From Clostridia bacterium (GTDB lineage: Bacteria > Bacillota > Clostridia > Oscillospirales > CAG-272): a DNA stretch of 51,870 nt. How positions within the stretch are numbered: the first letter of the stretch is position 1; each line of letters opens with the position of its first letter. Shown one piece after another: positions 17,002 to 26,068 of the stretch. The DNA lies in assembly GCA_017550315.1 (NCBI GenBank), contig JAFZPN010000041.1, positions 1 through 51,870 of the forward strand. The letters are read 5' to 3'. Both the position numbers and the translations under genes were made by a program. The notes below the pieces were generated by a model that searched no databases, was not told the origin of the DNA, and saw nothing but the letters and a program-made list of their open reading frames with translations.

Positions 17002-17952
17002 ATGAGAATACTCTTTATGGGCACGCCGGAGCTCGCGGCCGTCACCCTCGCGGCGATCGACGCCCGGGAAGGCACCGAGATCGTCGGCGTCGTCACCCGC
17101 CCTGACAAGCCGAAGGGGAGAGGGATGAAACTGCTCGCCTCCCCGGTGAAGGAATACGCCGAGGCGCACGGGATCCCGGTATTCCAGCCGAAGACCCTGC
17201 GGGGAGGCGCGTTCGACGAAGACCTGCGAACGCTCGATCCCGAACTCATCGTCGTTGCGGCATACGGGAACATCCTGCCGCACGAGGTGCTCGTCTATCC
17301 GAAATACGGATGCGTCAACGCGCACGGCTCACTCCTCCCGAAATACCGCGGGGCATCCCCGATCCAGCGGGCGATCCTCGACGGCGAGCGGGAGACCGGC
17401 ATCACGGCGATGTACATGGACGACGGGCTCGACACGGGCGACATCATTGAAAAATACCCCTGTCCGATCGAAGACGAAGACGACTGCGGCACCCTCACCA
17501 TGCGGCTCGCGAAGCTGGCGGGCGAGGCGATGTGCGACGTGATCGGACGGATCGAAGCCGGGACCGTCACCCGCACGCCCCAGCCGGAGGAAGGCGCCTC
17601 CTATGCCGCGAAGATCGAAAAGGAGGACACGGTCCTCGACTTCGGCGGCAGGGCGCAGGACCTCGTCAACCGCATCCGCGCGCTCTCTCCGTCGCCCTGC
17701 ACGATGACCATCCTGCCGGACGGATCGGTGCTGAAGATCACGGCGGCGAAGGCCGTGGCCGCTGCGGAGGGAGACGAAGCGCCCGGAACAGTGCTCGCGA
17801 CGGACGGCAAGGGATCGGGCGGGATCACCATCCGGTGCGGAGAAGGCGCGCTCCTTGTCACGGGGCTCGTGCCTGCCGGAAAAAAGAACATGAGTGCCGG
17901 GGATTTCGTGCGCGGAAGACGCGTCTCGCCCGGCGAATGCTGGGGGAGCTGA
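17002..17952 (+). CDS. fmt: Methionyl-tRNA formyltransferase
   Basis: Transfers formyl from 10-formyl-THF to initiator Met-tRNA. 316 residues. The N-terminal formyltransferase domain has RILFMGTPELAAVTL and the catalytic segment NAHGSLLPKYRGASPIQRAI, with the Asp of MYMDDGLDTGDII further on. The C-terminal OB-like domain (about 205-316) contains NRIRALSPSPCTMTILPDGS. It is 3 bases after def, so co-translation is likely, and its end abuts the YugP-type peptidase gene. Confidence 0.97.
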   Translation: MRILFMGTPELAAVTLAAIDAREGTEIVGVVTRPDKPKGRGMKLLASPVKEYAEAHGIPVFQPKTLRGGAFDEDLRTLDPELIVVAAYGNILPHEVLVYPKYGCVNAHGSLLPKYRGASPIQRAILDGERETGITAMYMDDGLDTGDIIEKYPCPIEDEDDCGTLTMRLAKLAGEAMCDVIGRIEAGTVTRTPQPEEGASYAAKIEKEDTVLDFGGRAQDLVNRIRALSPSPCTMTILPDGSVLKITAAKAVAAAEGDEAPGTVLATDGKGSGGITIRCGEGALLVTGLVPAGKKNMSAGDFVRGRRVSPGECWGS

Positions 17953-17976
17953 GCTCCCCGGAGAGGAGGCTCATCC

Positions 17977-18669
17977 TTGTATTATAACGGCGTCGATCTT
18001 TCCTATCTCGTATATGTGATTCCGCCGCTGATCTTCGCGCTCTGGGCGCAGTACCGCGTGAAATCGGTGTTTGCGAAGTATTCCAAGGTGCCGTCCGAGC
18101 GGAACATGACCGGAGCCGACGCGGCCCGCATGGTGCTGTATGCGAACGGTCTCGGCACGGTGCCGATCGAGCGTGTGAACGGGGAGCTGACGGACCATTT
18201 CGATCCGAAGGCCAATGTCATCCGCCTCTCGAACAGCACTTACGATGCGCATACGGCTGCGGCGGTCGGCGTCGCGGCGCATGAGGCGGGACACGCGGCC
18301 CAGTACGCGTCCGGATACCTCCCGATCCGCATCCGGGCGTCGATCATCCCGGTGACGAACATCGGCTCGAATCTGGCGTTTCCCCTCGTGCTGATCGGCC
18401 TTCTGCTCTCCTTCCAGCCGCTGATCTACGTGGGCGTCGCGTTCTTCGGGCTGGCGGTGCTCTTTCAGCTCGTGACCCTTCCGGTGGAGCTCAACGCAAG
18501 CCGCCGCGCGCTCGACTGTCTCTCCTCCTCCGGCTTGTCCGAGGAATCGGTGAAGGCGGCGAAGCAAGTGCTGACGGCTGCGGCCCTGACCTATGTGGCG
18601 GCGCTGGCAACGGCGATCGGCAACTTCCTGCGCCTCTTGTCCATCGCGAATCGGGGAAGACGCCGGTGA
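17977..18669 (+). CDS. Membrane zinc metallopeptidase, YugP type (TTG start)
   Basis: A 230-residue membrane-bound zinc peptidase of the YugP/COG2738 family. One helix at the N-terminus (VYVIPPLIFALWAQYRV) is followed by the zincin motif HEAGH (His102, Glu103, His106) and, further on, two or three hydrophobic helices (LAFPLVLIGLLL, IYVGVAFFGLAVLF, LTYVAALATAIGNFL). The family Asn-rich segment SNSTYDAHTAAAVGVAAHEAG is intact. The start is TTG, supported by GAGAGGAGG 8 bases upstream; no ATG exists near the conserved N-terminus. It sits between fmt and rsmB, as in many Clostridia. The physiological substrate is unknown. Confidence 0.88.
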   Translation: MYYNGVDLSYLVYVIPPLIFALWAQYRVKSVFAKYSKVPSERNMTGADAARMVLYANGLGTVPIERVNGELTDHFDPKANVIRLSNSTYDAHTAAAVGVAAHEAGHAAQYASGYLPIRIRASIIPVTNIGSNLAFPLVLIGLLLSFQPLIYVGVAFFGLAVLFQLVTLPVELNASRRALDCLSSSGLSEESVKAAKQVLTAAALTYVAALATAIGNFLRLLSIANRGRRR

Positions 18670-19964
18670 AGAACCATGCCTCTCGGCCGGAGAAGCCGCA
18701 GTCGGCCCGGTCCCTTGCTCTGGCCTCGCTCCTCGCGCTGGAGCGGGACGGACGCTATTCCAACCTCGAAGTCGACGCGCGGCTGAGGACGGCGGAACTT
18801 GCCCCCGCGGACCGCGCGCTGTATACCCGCCTCGTCTACGGCGTGACCGAGCGGCGGATCACGCTGGACTGGATCATCGACCGGTATTCTACCCGGGGAG
18901 CCGCGGAACTCGATCCCGAGGTCCGGTGCGCGCTGCGGATGGGGATCTACCAGCTCTTCTTTATGGATCGGATTCCGGAGCATGCGGCAGTCGACGAATC
19001 GGTGAACCTCGTCCCGCGCGCGAAGAGCGGATACGTGAACGCCGTGCTGCGCGCATTCCTGCGGGCGGACAAGCACATCGACTGGCCTGAGGGCGGCGAC
19101 GGACTGTCCTATTATTCCGTGAAGTATTCGATCCCGGAACCGCTTGCCGCGATCTACCGGGACGCGCTCGACGATCCCGAAGAGCTCGGCGAACTGTTCG
19201 AAGCGCTGAACCGCGAGCCGCACGTGGGCCTGCGCGTCAACACCCTGCGCCTGAGTGCGGAAGAGGCGGCAGCGCGGACGGGCGGGGAGCTCTCACAGAT
19301 CGCGCCGGATCTCGTCCTCCTCGATTCTCTGACACCGGAGGCACGGGCGGGGCTCGACGAAGGGCTCTGGTTCGTGCAGGACGAGGCGTCGCGGATCGTC
19401 TCGGCGGCGGTCGGCGCATTGCCCGGCGAGCGGGTGATCGACACTTGCGCATGCCCCGGCGGCAAGAGCTTCTCGATGGCGCTCGACATGGGGAACGAAG
19501 GCGAAGTCCTTGCCTTCGATCTGCACGCGAACAAGCTCTCCCTCATCGAAAAAGGCGCGGCGAAGCTCGGACTGAGTGCGATCCGCGTCTCAGCACGGGA
19601 CGCGCGCGATCCCGATCCCGCGCTCATCGATTCCGCGGACAGGGTGCTCTGTGACGCGCCGTGCTCCGGGCTTGGTGTCATCGCGAAGAAGCCGGACATC
19701 CGCTACAAGGATCCGGCGGCCTTCGAGCGGCTGCCCGAGATCCAGCGGGAGATCCTCCGCGGCGCTTCCCGGTATGTCAAGCCCGGCGGCGTGCTCGTCT
19801 ATTCGACCTGCACCCTGAACCGCGCGGAGAACGAGGAGACGGTCAAGGCTTTCCTCGCCTCTCATCCGGCGTTTGAAGCGGGCGAGACCCGCGTGTTCTG
19901 GCCGCACCGCGACGGCTGCGACGGATTTTTCATGGCGAAAATGAGAAGGAGGGCGGAGTCATGA
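18666..19964 (+). CDS. rsmB: 16S rRNA (cytosine-967-C5)-methyltransferase (GTG start)
   Basis: Methylates C967 of 16S rRNA. 432 residues. The N-terminal NusB-like domain (about 10-140) is followed by an RsmB/F SAM-methyltransferase domain with IDTCACPGGKSFSMA (SAM site), DAPCSGLGVIAKKPDIRY (motif IV Cys) and YSTCTLNRAENEE (motif VI Cys, the catalytic pair). The start codon is GTG, overlapping the previous stop (GTGA). Its end overlaps rlmN by 4 bases. Confidence 0.95.
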   Translation: MKNHASRPEKPQSARSLALASLLALERDGRYSNLEVDARLRTAELAPADRALYTRLVYGVTERRITLDWIIDRYSTRGAAELDPEVRCALRMGIYQLFFMDRIPEHAAVDESVNLVPRAKSGYVNAVLRAFLRADKHIDWPEGGDGLSYYSVKYSIPEPLAAIYRDALDDPEELGELFEALNREPHVGLRVNTLRLSAEEAAARTGGELSQIAPDLVLLDSLTPEARAGLDEGLWFVQDEASRIVSAAVGALPGERVIDTCACPGGKSFSMALDMGNEGEVLAFDLHANKLSLIEKGAAKLGLSAIRVSARDARDPDPALIDSADRVLCDAPCSGLGVIAKKPDIRYKDPAAFERLPEIQREILRGASRYVKPGGVLVYSTCTLNRAENEETVKAFLASHPAFEAGETRVFWPHRDGCDGFFMAKMRRRAES

Positions 19965-21046
19965 ACCGGCAAACCGATGCGTCCCGCCCCGACTTCATGT
20001 CGATGACGGTTGAAGAGCTCAGTGCCTTTGTCTCTTCCCTCGGGGAAAAGCCCTACCGGGCCTCTCAGCTCTTCTCCTGGATGGCGAAGGGCGCACCGCT
20101 CTCCGGCATGACCAATCTGCCCGCCGCCTTCCGCGAAAAACTGGCAGAAGCGGGGGAATACCGCCGGCCCGCGATCGAGCGCAAACTCGTGTCCGCGATT
20201 GACGGGACCGTGAAGTATCTCTACCGCATGACCGACGGCGAGTGCGTCGAATCGGTGTTCATGCACTACGAGCACGGGACCTCCCTCTGCGTGTCCTCCC
20301 AGGCCGGATGCGCGATGGGCTGCCGGTTCTGCGCGTCGACTCTGAACGGACGGGCACGCAACCTCACCGCCTCCGAGATCCTCGGGCAGGCCGCCGTCAC
20401 CGCGTATGATACGGGCGAGCGCGTCGACGGGATCGTTCTCATGGGCATCGGCGAGCCGCTCGACAACTACGACAACGTCGTGCGTTTCCTGCGCCTCGTC
20501 TCCGATGAGCGGGGCATGGGGATCGGGCTGCGGCACATCTCGCTCTCCACCTGCGGCCTCGTCCCGCGCATCTACGACCTCGCCGGCGAAGGGCTCCCCG
20601 TGACCCTATCGGTCTCCCTCCACGCCTCGGACGACGAGACCCGCAGCGCGTTGATGCCCGTCAACCGGCGGTATCCCATCGCCGAGCTGCTCGAAGCCTG
20701 CCGCGCCTATTTCGAGAAGACCGGACGCCGCGTGTCGTTTGAATACACGCTCATCGCTGGGAAGAACGACAGCCGGGAGGATGCCGCGCGCCTCGCGAAC
20801 GTTTTGAAGAAAGGCATGCGCGCTCCCTGCCACGTCAACCTGATCCTGCTCAACGAGGTCAAGGAGACAGGCCTTGCCACCCCGCAGAGGGCCCGCGCGG
20901 ACGCCTTCATGAACGAGCTCATATCCCGCGGCGTCAACGCGACGATCCGGCGGCGTCTCGGGTCCGACATCAACGCCTCGTGCGGACAGCTGCGGCTGAG
21001 CCGTCAGAAGACAGAAGGAGAGCAGGGAGAGGAACTGTCTCCGTAA
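19961..21046 (+). CDS. rlmN: Dual-specificity 23S rRNA / tRNA adenine-C2 methyltransferase
   Basis: A radical-SAM enzyme that methylates A2503 of 23S rRNA and A37 of some tRNAs. 361 residues. The 4Fe-4S motif CAMGCRFC (CxxxCxxC) follows SSQAG, then VLMGIGEPLDNYDNV and LSVSLHASDDETRSALMP. The catalytic Cys of the C-terminus is in DINASCGQLR. A short N-terminal helical domain (VEELSAFVSSLGEKPYRASQ) is typical. It overlaps rsmB by 4 bases. About 255 bases separate it from the phosphatase gene, the only sizeable gap inside the housekeeping block. Confidence 0.96.
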   Translation: MNRQTDASRPDFMSMTVEELSAFVSSLGEKPYRASQLFSWMAKGAPLSGMTNLPAAFREKLAEAGEYRRPAIERKLVSAIDGTVKYLYRMTDGECVESVFMHYEHGTSLCVSSQAGCAMGCRFCASTLNGRARNLTASEILGQAAVTAYDTGERVDGIVLMGIGEPLDNYDNVVRFLRLVSDERGMGIGLRHISLSTCGLVPRIYDLAGEGLPVTLSVSLHASDDETRSALMPVNRRYPIAELLEACRAYFEKTGRRVSFEYTLIAGKNDSREDAARLANVLKKGMRAPCHVNLILLNEVKETGLATPQRARADAFMNELISRGVNATIRRRLGSDINASCGQLRLSRQKTEGEQGEELSP

Positions 21047-21169
21047 TGCCCAAAACAGGGCGGCGGGGGACGGGTGTTTTCCCTCTGAGTTTCCAAATAT
21101 TCATCCCCTTTTCACGCGATCACCGAAGAGAATTCAAGAAATCCGAAAGAACTGGCAATATCTTTGTCG

Positions 21170-21175
21170 TATAAT
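21170..21175 (+). promoter_or_regulatory. Possible -10 element upstream of the PP2C-kinase genes
   Basis: A perfect TATAAT in an AT-rich patch (TCGTATAATATATTAG) of an otherwise GC-rich gap. No convincing -35 box lies 16-18 bases upstream. It would give a leader of about 120 bases. Confidence 0.35.
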
Positions 21176-21253
21176 ATATTAGATACCAGTATGCCCGCGG
21201 CTCATATCCGCACCTTCCGGAACGGAAATGCGGAACCGGCCGCTCCGACGCCT

Positions 21254-21290
21254 GTCCGAGAAACGGACCCTGAGCGATCAGGGAAGATCG
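21254..21290 (+). other. Two small hairpins in the leader of the PP2C gene
   Basis: GTCCG-agaaa-CGGAC followed directly by CCCTGA-GCGA-TCAGGG, the latter with a GNRA-type tetraloop, end about 15 bases before the start codon. There is no T run, so they are not terminators. Role unknown. Confidence 0.45.
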
Positions 21291-21302
21291 AGGAGATGTC
21301 AC

Positions 21303-22085
21303 ATGTACTTTTACGGTAAGACTGACGTAGGAAGAAGACGCTCTGCCAATCAGGACAATTTCATTATTCACAAATACGCGCAGGATGTCCTGTATGCGCT
21401 TGTCTGTGACGGCATGGGCGGCGCAAACGGGGGAGATACCGCGTCTGCCGTGGCCGTGCGCGCATTTGCGGCGGTCATGGACGAGGCGGAGCGAAAGAAT
21501 CCTTCGTTCTTCGGACTCCCCGGTGAGGACATCGTTGATCTTTTGTCCGAAGCCGTGACAGAGGCGAACCGCGCAGTCTTCCGTATGGCGCAGGACGATC
21601 CCGCGCTCGAGGGCATGGGCACGACACTTGTCGGACTGCTCCTACTCGGTCAGCGCGTCTGGGCTGTCAACGTCGGGGATTCCCGCCTCTATCTGGCGGA
21701 TGCGTCCGGCGTGCGTCAGATCTCCCACGACCATTCCGTCGTGCAGGAATGGGTGGATTCCGGCCGAATCACCGCGGAACAGGCCAAGACGAGCCGCAAC
21801 CGGAACATCATCACCCGCTGCGTCGGTACGAACAAAACGGTCGATCCCGATTTCTTTGAAGAAACCGCGGCGCCGGGCTCGGTATTCATCCTCTGCTCGG
21901 ACGGCTTGACCAACCACGTGGAGCCGGAAGAGATCCGACAGATCGTCTGCGAGGCATCTCCGTGGCCGGAACTCCCGGTCATGATGTCCGCGGAATCCGC
22001 CGAAAAAGCATGCGAGCGTCTCATCGGTCTCGCAAACGAACGGGGTGGGACCGACAATGTCACGGCCGTCGTCCTGTCCGTATGA
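21303..22085 (+). CDS. prpC: PP2C-family Ser/Thr protein phosphatase, PrpC/Stp type
   Basis: A 260-residue metal-dependent phosphatase that reverses the action of the adjacent PASTA kinase. Motifs: RRRSANQDNF (residues 11-20), VCDGMGGANGGDTAS (metal Asp37), GMGTTLVGLLL, NVGDSRLYLA, DHSVVQEWVDSG, CSDGLTNHV and GGTDNVTAVVLSV at the C-terminus. The start was chosen at MYFYGKTDVG, preceded by GAGGAGATGTCAC; upstream in-frame sequence shows no family similarity. The kinase gene starts 25 bases downstream, the standard prpC-prkC pairing. Confidence 0.94.
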   Translation: MYFYGKTDVGRRRSANQDNFIIHKYAQDVLYALVCDGMGGANGGDTASAVAVRAFAAVMDEAERKNPSFFGLPGEDIVDLLSEAVTEANRAVFRMAQDDPALEGMGTTLVGLLLLGQRVWAVNVGDSRLYLADASGVRQISHDHSVVQEWVDSGRITAEQAKTSRNRNIITRCVGTNKTVDPDFFEETAAPGSVFILCSDGLTNHVEPEEIRQIVCEASPWPELPVMMSAESAEKACERLIGLANERGGTDNVTAVVLSV

Positions 22086-22110
22086 ACATGAGGGATCGGA
22101 GCGCATCGCT

Positions 22111-24261
22111 ATGATGGAAGTATATGAAAAATATGTCGGACTTGTCTTCGACAACCGGTACCGGATCGAAAAGGTCATCGGCGTCGGCGGGATGGCGATC
22201 GTCTTCAAGGCGACCGACCTCCTCATGCGGCGCACCGTGGCCGTCAAGATCCTGAAGGACGAGGTTGCCGACGACGCGGAGTCCGTAAGACGGTTCATCA
22301 ACGAATCGAAGACCGTCGCCATGCTCTCGCACCCGAACTGCACCAGCATATACGATGTCAGCGTGCGGGAGAATATCAAATATATCGTCATGGAGTTCGT
22401 CGAGGGCATCACCCTGAAGAACTACATGCAGCACCGCGAAGTGCTGAATCTGCGCGAAATCATCAGCTACACCACCCAGATTCTCCGCGCCCTCGACCAC
22501 GCGCACAAGAAGGGGATCGTGCACCGGGACATCAAGCCCCAGAACATCATGCTCCTCAAAAACGGCGTTATCAAGGTCATGGACTTCGGCATTGCCAAGC
22601 GCCCGAACGCGGAGACCGTCACCGTCACCGACAAGGCGATCGGCACGGTTTATTATATCAGCCCCGAGCAGGTTACGGGCGGTGAGATCGACGGACGGAG
22701 CGACATCTATTCCCTCGGCGTCATGATGTATGAGATGGCGACCGGACAGCTCCCCTTCACGGGCGACACGCCGGTTTCCATCGCGCTTATGCAGGTGAAC
22801 GAGGAACCTACCGCACCGCGCGAGATCAATCCGCATATCCCGCAGGGGCTCGAGCAGATCATCCTCAAGGCGATGGAGAAGGATCCCGCCGAGCGCTATC
22901 AGAGCGCGGAGGAGATGCTCGGACAGCTCGTGAAGCTGCGCGAAAACCCGAAGATCATTTTCAAGGACACCAAGCAGCAGAAGAAGACGACGAAGTCCGC
23001 GCCCGTCAAGACCGTCACCAAGAAGTCGAGCCGCGCCATGTTCCCGATCATCATGGGCGTGACGCTGGCCTTCCTCATCACGGCTGGCATCGCGGCATAT
23101 TACCTCGTCAACAAGATCTTCTTCAACAGCTCGATGAACAACTACCGCATGCTGACGGTCGACGAGTTTGTCGGGCATATCTACGACGAGCGGCTTGAGG
23201 ACTGGCTGAAGAAGAACGGCGACAGCTATGACTACAAGGTGGTCTACCAGTACAACGACAAGGCTGCCGAGAATGTCATCATCGAGCAGGAACCGGAACC
23301 CGGCGAGGTCCGCAAGATCCTCCCCGGCAAGCAGAAATGCGAACTGACGCTCACGGTTTCGCAGGGGGAGAAAACGGTCACGCTCGCGGACTATTCCGTG
23401 CGCGACTACCGTCTCGTCGAAGCGGAACTGCGCAAGCTCGGTCTGCGCGTGCGGACGGAGAAAGTCGAGAATTCCGTCTTTGAAGTCGGCTACGTGATCG
23501 GCACGTCTCCCGAGGTCGGATCCGTTCTGAAAGAGAACCAGATCGTGACCGTCTATGTCAGCAACGGCAGCGAGGAGACAAAGACCGTCGTACCCGATTT
23601 CATCGGTCATTCGGAGGCGGAGGCGTATATCCTCGCCAAGCAGAACCGCGTGACCGTCAGCCGCGTGATCTACGCGCAGTCGTGGTCGGCGCCCGTCGGA
23701 ACGGTGATGAAGCAGAGTGTCGAGCCGTGGCAGTCCGTCGCGGAATTTGACGGACTCGAACTGACCATCTCCGGCGGCTCCTACTATACCGGCGACGGTA
23801 CGCGCATCCCCGAGAAGAGCGATTACACCTGGTCGAACGACAAGCTCCTCCTCTCGAATGACGAAGAGAAGGAAGACAAGACCGACGAACCCGAGGGCGG
23901 TACCGATACCGCGTCGGCGGGGAATACGGGCACGTCGACCGATACCGGATCCTCGTGGGACAACTGGAACGGCGGCGGGACGACCTGGGACGGCGGTGTC
24001 TCCGACTGGAATGCGGGGACCGGAACGACCGATCAGCTCGTCACGCCCGAGCCGGAACCTGTTTCGGGCGGCGATACGGCGTGGACCGGTACGGACGACA
24101 GTTCCGGAACCGGGAACAGCGGCGCGGGCGGTTACGTGTGGTCCGGCGACACCGGGGAGGACACCTCGGGCGGCAGCGACTGGTACGATTCCGGCTCGGG
24201 AAGCTCCGGCGGCTGGATCTTCGTGGGCGACGATTTCTACGGCTCCGGCTATGAGCCGTAA
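22111..24261 (+). CDS. prkC: PASTA-domain Ser/Thr protein kinase, PrkC type
   Basis: A 716-residue transmembrane eukaryotic-type kinase. The kinase domain (about 15-280) has GVGGMAIVFKA, catalytic Lys46, HRDIKPQN (Asp140), DFG (Asp158) and IGTVYYISPEQ. A basic juxtamembrane stretch precedes a single helix (about 313-336). Outside are three PASTA-like repeats (about 345-575), which in relatives bind muropeptides. The last 130 residues are a low-complexity Gly/Ser/Thr/Asp tail with spaced Trp (SSWDNWNGGGTTWDGG, SDWNAGTG), unusual for PrkC. The start is the first of two tandem ATGs, with GGAG 9 bases upstream. In Bacillus the pair controls growth, cell-wall metabolism and germination. Confidence 0.94.
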   Translation: MMEVYEKYVGLVFDNRYRIEKVIGVGGMAIVFKATDLLMRRTVAVKILKDEVADDAESVRRFINESKTVAMLSHPNCTSIYDVSVRENIKYIVMEFVEGITLKNYMQHREVLNLREIISYTTQILRALDHAHKKGIVHRDIKPQNIMLLKNGVIKVMDFGIAKRPNAETVTVTDKAIGTVYYISPEQVTGGEIDGRSDIYSLGVMMYEMATGQLPFTGDTPVSIALMQVNEEPTAPREINPHIPQGLEQIILKAMEKDPAERYQSAEEMLGQLVKLRENPKIIFKDTKQQKKTTKSAPVKTVTKKSSRAMFPIIMGVTLAFLITAGIAAYYLVNKIFFNSSMNNYRMLTVDEFVGHIYDERLEDWLKKNGDSYDYKVVYQYNDKAAENVIIEQEPEPGEVRKILPGKQKCELTLTVSQGEKTVTLADYSVRDYRLVEAELRKLGLRVRTEKVENSVFEVGYVIGTSPEVGSVLKENQIVTVYVSNGSEETKTVVPDFIGHSEAEAYILAKQNRVTVSRVIYAQSWSAPVGTVMKQSVEPWQSVAEFDGLELTISGGSYYTGDGTRIPEKSDYTWSNDKLLLSNDEEKEDKTDEPEGGTDTASAGNTGTSTDTGSSWDNWNGGGTTWDGGVSDWNAGTGTTDQLVTPEPEPVSGGDTAWTGTDDSSGTGNSGAGGYVWSGDTGEDTSGGSDWYDSGSGSSGGWIFVGDDFYGSGYEP

Positions 24262-24297
24262 GCGTCGGCATCGATCGGAAACCAATACGAAAGGAAA

Positions 24298-24330
24298 GCG
24301 GGGAGAATCTCACATGGGTCCTCCCCGCTC
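24298..24330 (+). other. Hairpin between the kinase gene and rsgA
   Basis: An 8-bp perfect stem GCGGGGAG/CTCCCCGC with a 15-base loop, followed by TCTT. It resembles the oppF terminator (same CGGGGAG...CTCCCCG plus TCTT form) and could act as a weak terminator. The loop holds an ATG opening a 9-codon frame that ends in TGA overlapping an ATG at 24340. Confidence 0.5.
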
Positions 24331-24351
24331 TTGCATCTTATGAAGGATATC

Positions 24352-25395
24352 ATGCGCGGGATCGTCACCCGCGGCGTGGGCGGCCTCTACGGCGTGCGTC
24401 TAACTGAACGGCCGGAGGAGGAGATCCTCTGCCGCGCCCGGGGGATCCTCCGGCAGAAAAAGCTCTCCCCGACGGTCGGGGATGACGTGCGGGTGGAACT
24501 CGCCGACGATGAGGACCGCAAAGAGCCGCTGATCTTAGTGGAAGAGGCGCACGGCCGGGGGAGCCGGATGAAGCGGACGGAGAAAAAGGACCGCGGGGTC
24601 GACGTGGACTACGTGATCGACACGGTGGAAGAGCGGCGCAGTCTTTTGATCCGCCCGCCGGTCGCCAATCTCGACATCCTCTTCGCCGTGATTCCGTGCG
24701 CTTCCCCGGAGCCGGACCTTCTGACGGCGGACAAGCTGACGGTGATCGCGGAGAACTACGGGATCGAGACGGTCATCGTCGTGAACAAGGCGGACCTCGA
24801 TCCCGAAAAGACGGCGGAGATCTCGCGCATTTACGGGACGGCGGGATACAGGGTGTTTCCGCTCTCCGCCGCACGGGGAGAGGGCGTGGATGCGCTGCGG
24901 GCATACATCCGCGAACGCGCGCTCGACGCACCCGAAGGGGGTCATGTGAGCGGGGCGTTTGCCGGCGCGTCCGGGGCGGGGAAGTCCACCTTGATGACCG
25001 CACTCTTCCCGGATCTGCGGCTGGAGACCGGAAGCGTCAGCCGGAAGACGGAGCGCGGACGCCACACGACTCGGCACGTCGAACTCTGGCCGATGGACAT
25101 GGACGGCGGGATTTTCTGGATCGCCGACACGCCGGGCTTCTCGATGCTCGATTTCACGCGGTTCGATTTCTTCCCCTATGACGAGCTCGCGTCGTCTTTC
25201 CGGGAATTCGAGGACTGCCTCGGGAAGTGCCGGTACACGAAATGCACCCATCTCCGGGAAGAAGGGTGCGCCGTGATCGCCAAGCGCGACGCCGGCGGGA
25301 TCGCCCCGAGCCGTCACGAGAGTTATGTGCGGATTTATGAAGAGCAAAGGAGCGTGCCGGAATGGAAACGACGTCAGATCGAGGGATCGCGCTGA
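24352..25395 (+). CDS. rsgA: Ribosome small-subunit-dependent GTPase A
   Basis: A circularly permuted GTPase assisting late 30S assembly. 347 residues. The N-terminal OB fold starts MRGIVTRGVGGLYGVRL. The permuted G motifs follow in the order VNKADL (G4), GASGAGKSTLM (G1), RHTT (G2) and DTPGF (G3). The C-terminal zinc site is CLGKCRYTKCTHLREEGC. The start was set at 24352 because AAGGA lies 4 bases upstream and the family begins with M-x-G-x-I; an ATG at 24340 and a TTG at 24331 are in frame alternatives. It overlaps thiN by 34 bases. rpe, which lies between rsgA and thiN in Bacillus, is absent. Confidence 0.94.
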   Translation: MRGIVTRGVGGLYGVRLTERPEEEILCRARGILRQKKLSPTVGDDVRVELADDEDRKEPLILVEEAHGRGSRMKRTEKKDRGVDVDYVIDTVEERRSLLIRPPVANLDILFAVIPCASPEPDLLTADKLTVIAENYGIETVIVVNKADLDPEKTAEISRIYGTAGYRVFPLSAARGEGVDALRAYIRERALDAPEGGHVSGAFAGASGAGKSTLMTALFPDLRLETGSVSRKTERGRHTTRHVELWPMDMDGGIFWIADTPGFSMLDFTRFDFFPYDELASSFREFEDCLGKCRYTKCTHLREEGCAVIAKRDAGGIAPSRHESYVRIYEEQRSVPEWKRRQIEGSR

Positions 25396-25997
25396 TCTTC
25401 ACGGGCGGATACTGCCATATCGAGGCAGTACGGGACCGGCTTCCGCATCATCCCGGGATCGTGATCGCGGCGGACAGCGGTCTCAAAACCGCCGAAGCGC
25501 TGAGCGTCCGACCGGACATCGTCATGGGGGATTTCGATTCCTATACGGATCCCTTGCCGGAGAAGATCGAAGTGATCCGGGTCCCGGCGGAGAAGGACGT
25601 GACGGACACGGTCCTCGCGGCGGATTACGCCGAGGCGCACGGCTTCCGCGATCTCCTGATCGTCGGCGGAACGGGCGGACGGCTGGATCACGAGCTCTCC
25701 AACCTCTTCCTGCTCGCCGCGCTCCGGGACCGGGGACTGTGCGCAGTGCTCACCGACGGGGACAACACGGTCCGCGTGCTCCGGGATGAAGGGGCAGCGA
25801 TCCCGGACGAGGGTGGATACTTCTCGCTCATCACGGCGGGGACGTGCTTCGCGACGATCCGCGGGGCAAAGTATCCCCTTGAGAGGGTGAAGCTCGACCG
25901 CGCCTATCCGTCCTTCGGCGTCTCGAACGAGGTGGCGGACGGAGAAGCAGAGGTTTTTGTCGAGGGTGAGGCGTTTCTCATCACGAGCCGGCGGTGA
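25362..25997 (+). CDS. thiN: Thiamine pyrophosphokinase
   Basis: Converts thiamine to thiamine diphosphate with ATP. 211 residues. The Asp-rich catalytic motifs are IAADSGLKTA, DIVMGDFDS and EKDVTDTVLAADYA, with GGTGGRLDHELSN closing the active site. The C-terminal thiamine-binding domain has the usual beta-rich pattern and SNEVADGEAEV. It overlaps rsgA by 34 bases in another frame, which implies translational coupling. It lies directly before spoVM, exactly as thiN (yloS) does in B. subtilis. Confidence 0.93.
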   Translation: METTSDRGIALIFTGGYCHIEAVRDRLPHHPGIVIAADSGLKTAEALSVRPDIVMGDFDSYTDPLPEKIEVIRVPAEKDVTDTVLAADYAEAHGFRDLLIVGGTGGRLDHELSNLFLLAALRDRGLCAVLTDGDNTVRVLRDEGAAIPDEGGYFSLITAGTCFATIRGAKYPLERVKLDRAYPSFGVSNEVADGEAEVFVEGEAFLITSRR

Positions 25998-26068
25998 AGG
26001 GAGAACCTTTCCGGGATGCGGGCATATCATGGAACGAACGAAGCCATATAGGGATCGGGAGGTGTGCC

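Noticed and set aside
14472..17273. Very long open frame on the minus strand opposite priA-def-fmt (and similar ones opposite dnaE, oppA, oppC, the PASTA kinase and others)
   Set aside because: In GC-rich genes with strong third-position bias the antisense frames stay open by chance. These translations are Arg/Asp/His/Val-rich, match no family, and lie opposite genes with intact motifs.
26024..26050. Possible sigma-E promoter for spoVM (ATATC, 16 bases, CATATA)
   Set aside because: The spacer is longer than usual, the -10 is incomplete, and the implied start would fall on the ribosome site. spoVM may be read from an upstream promoter.
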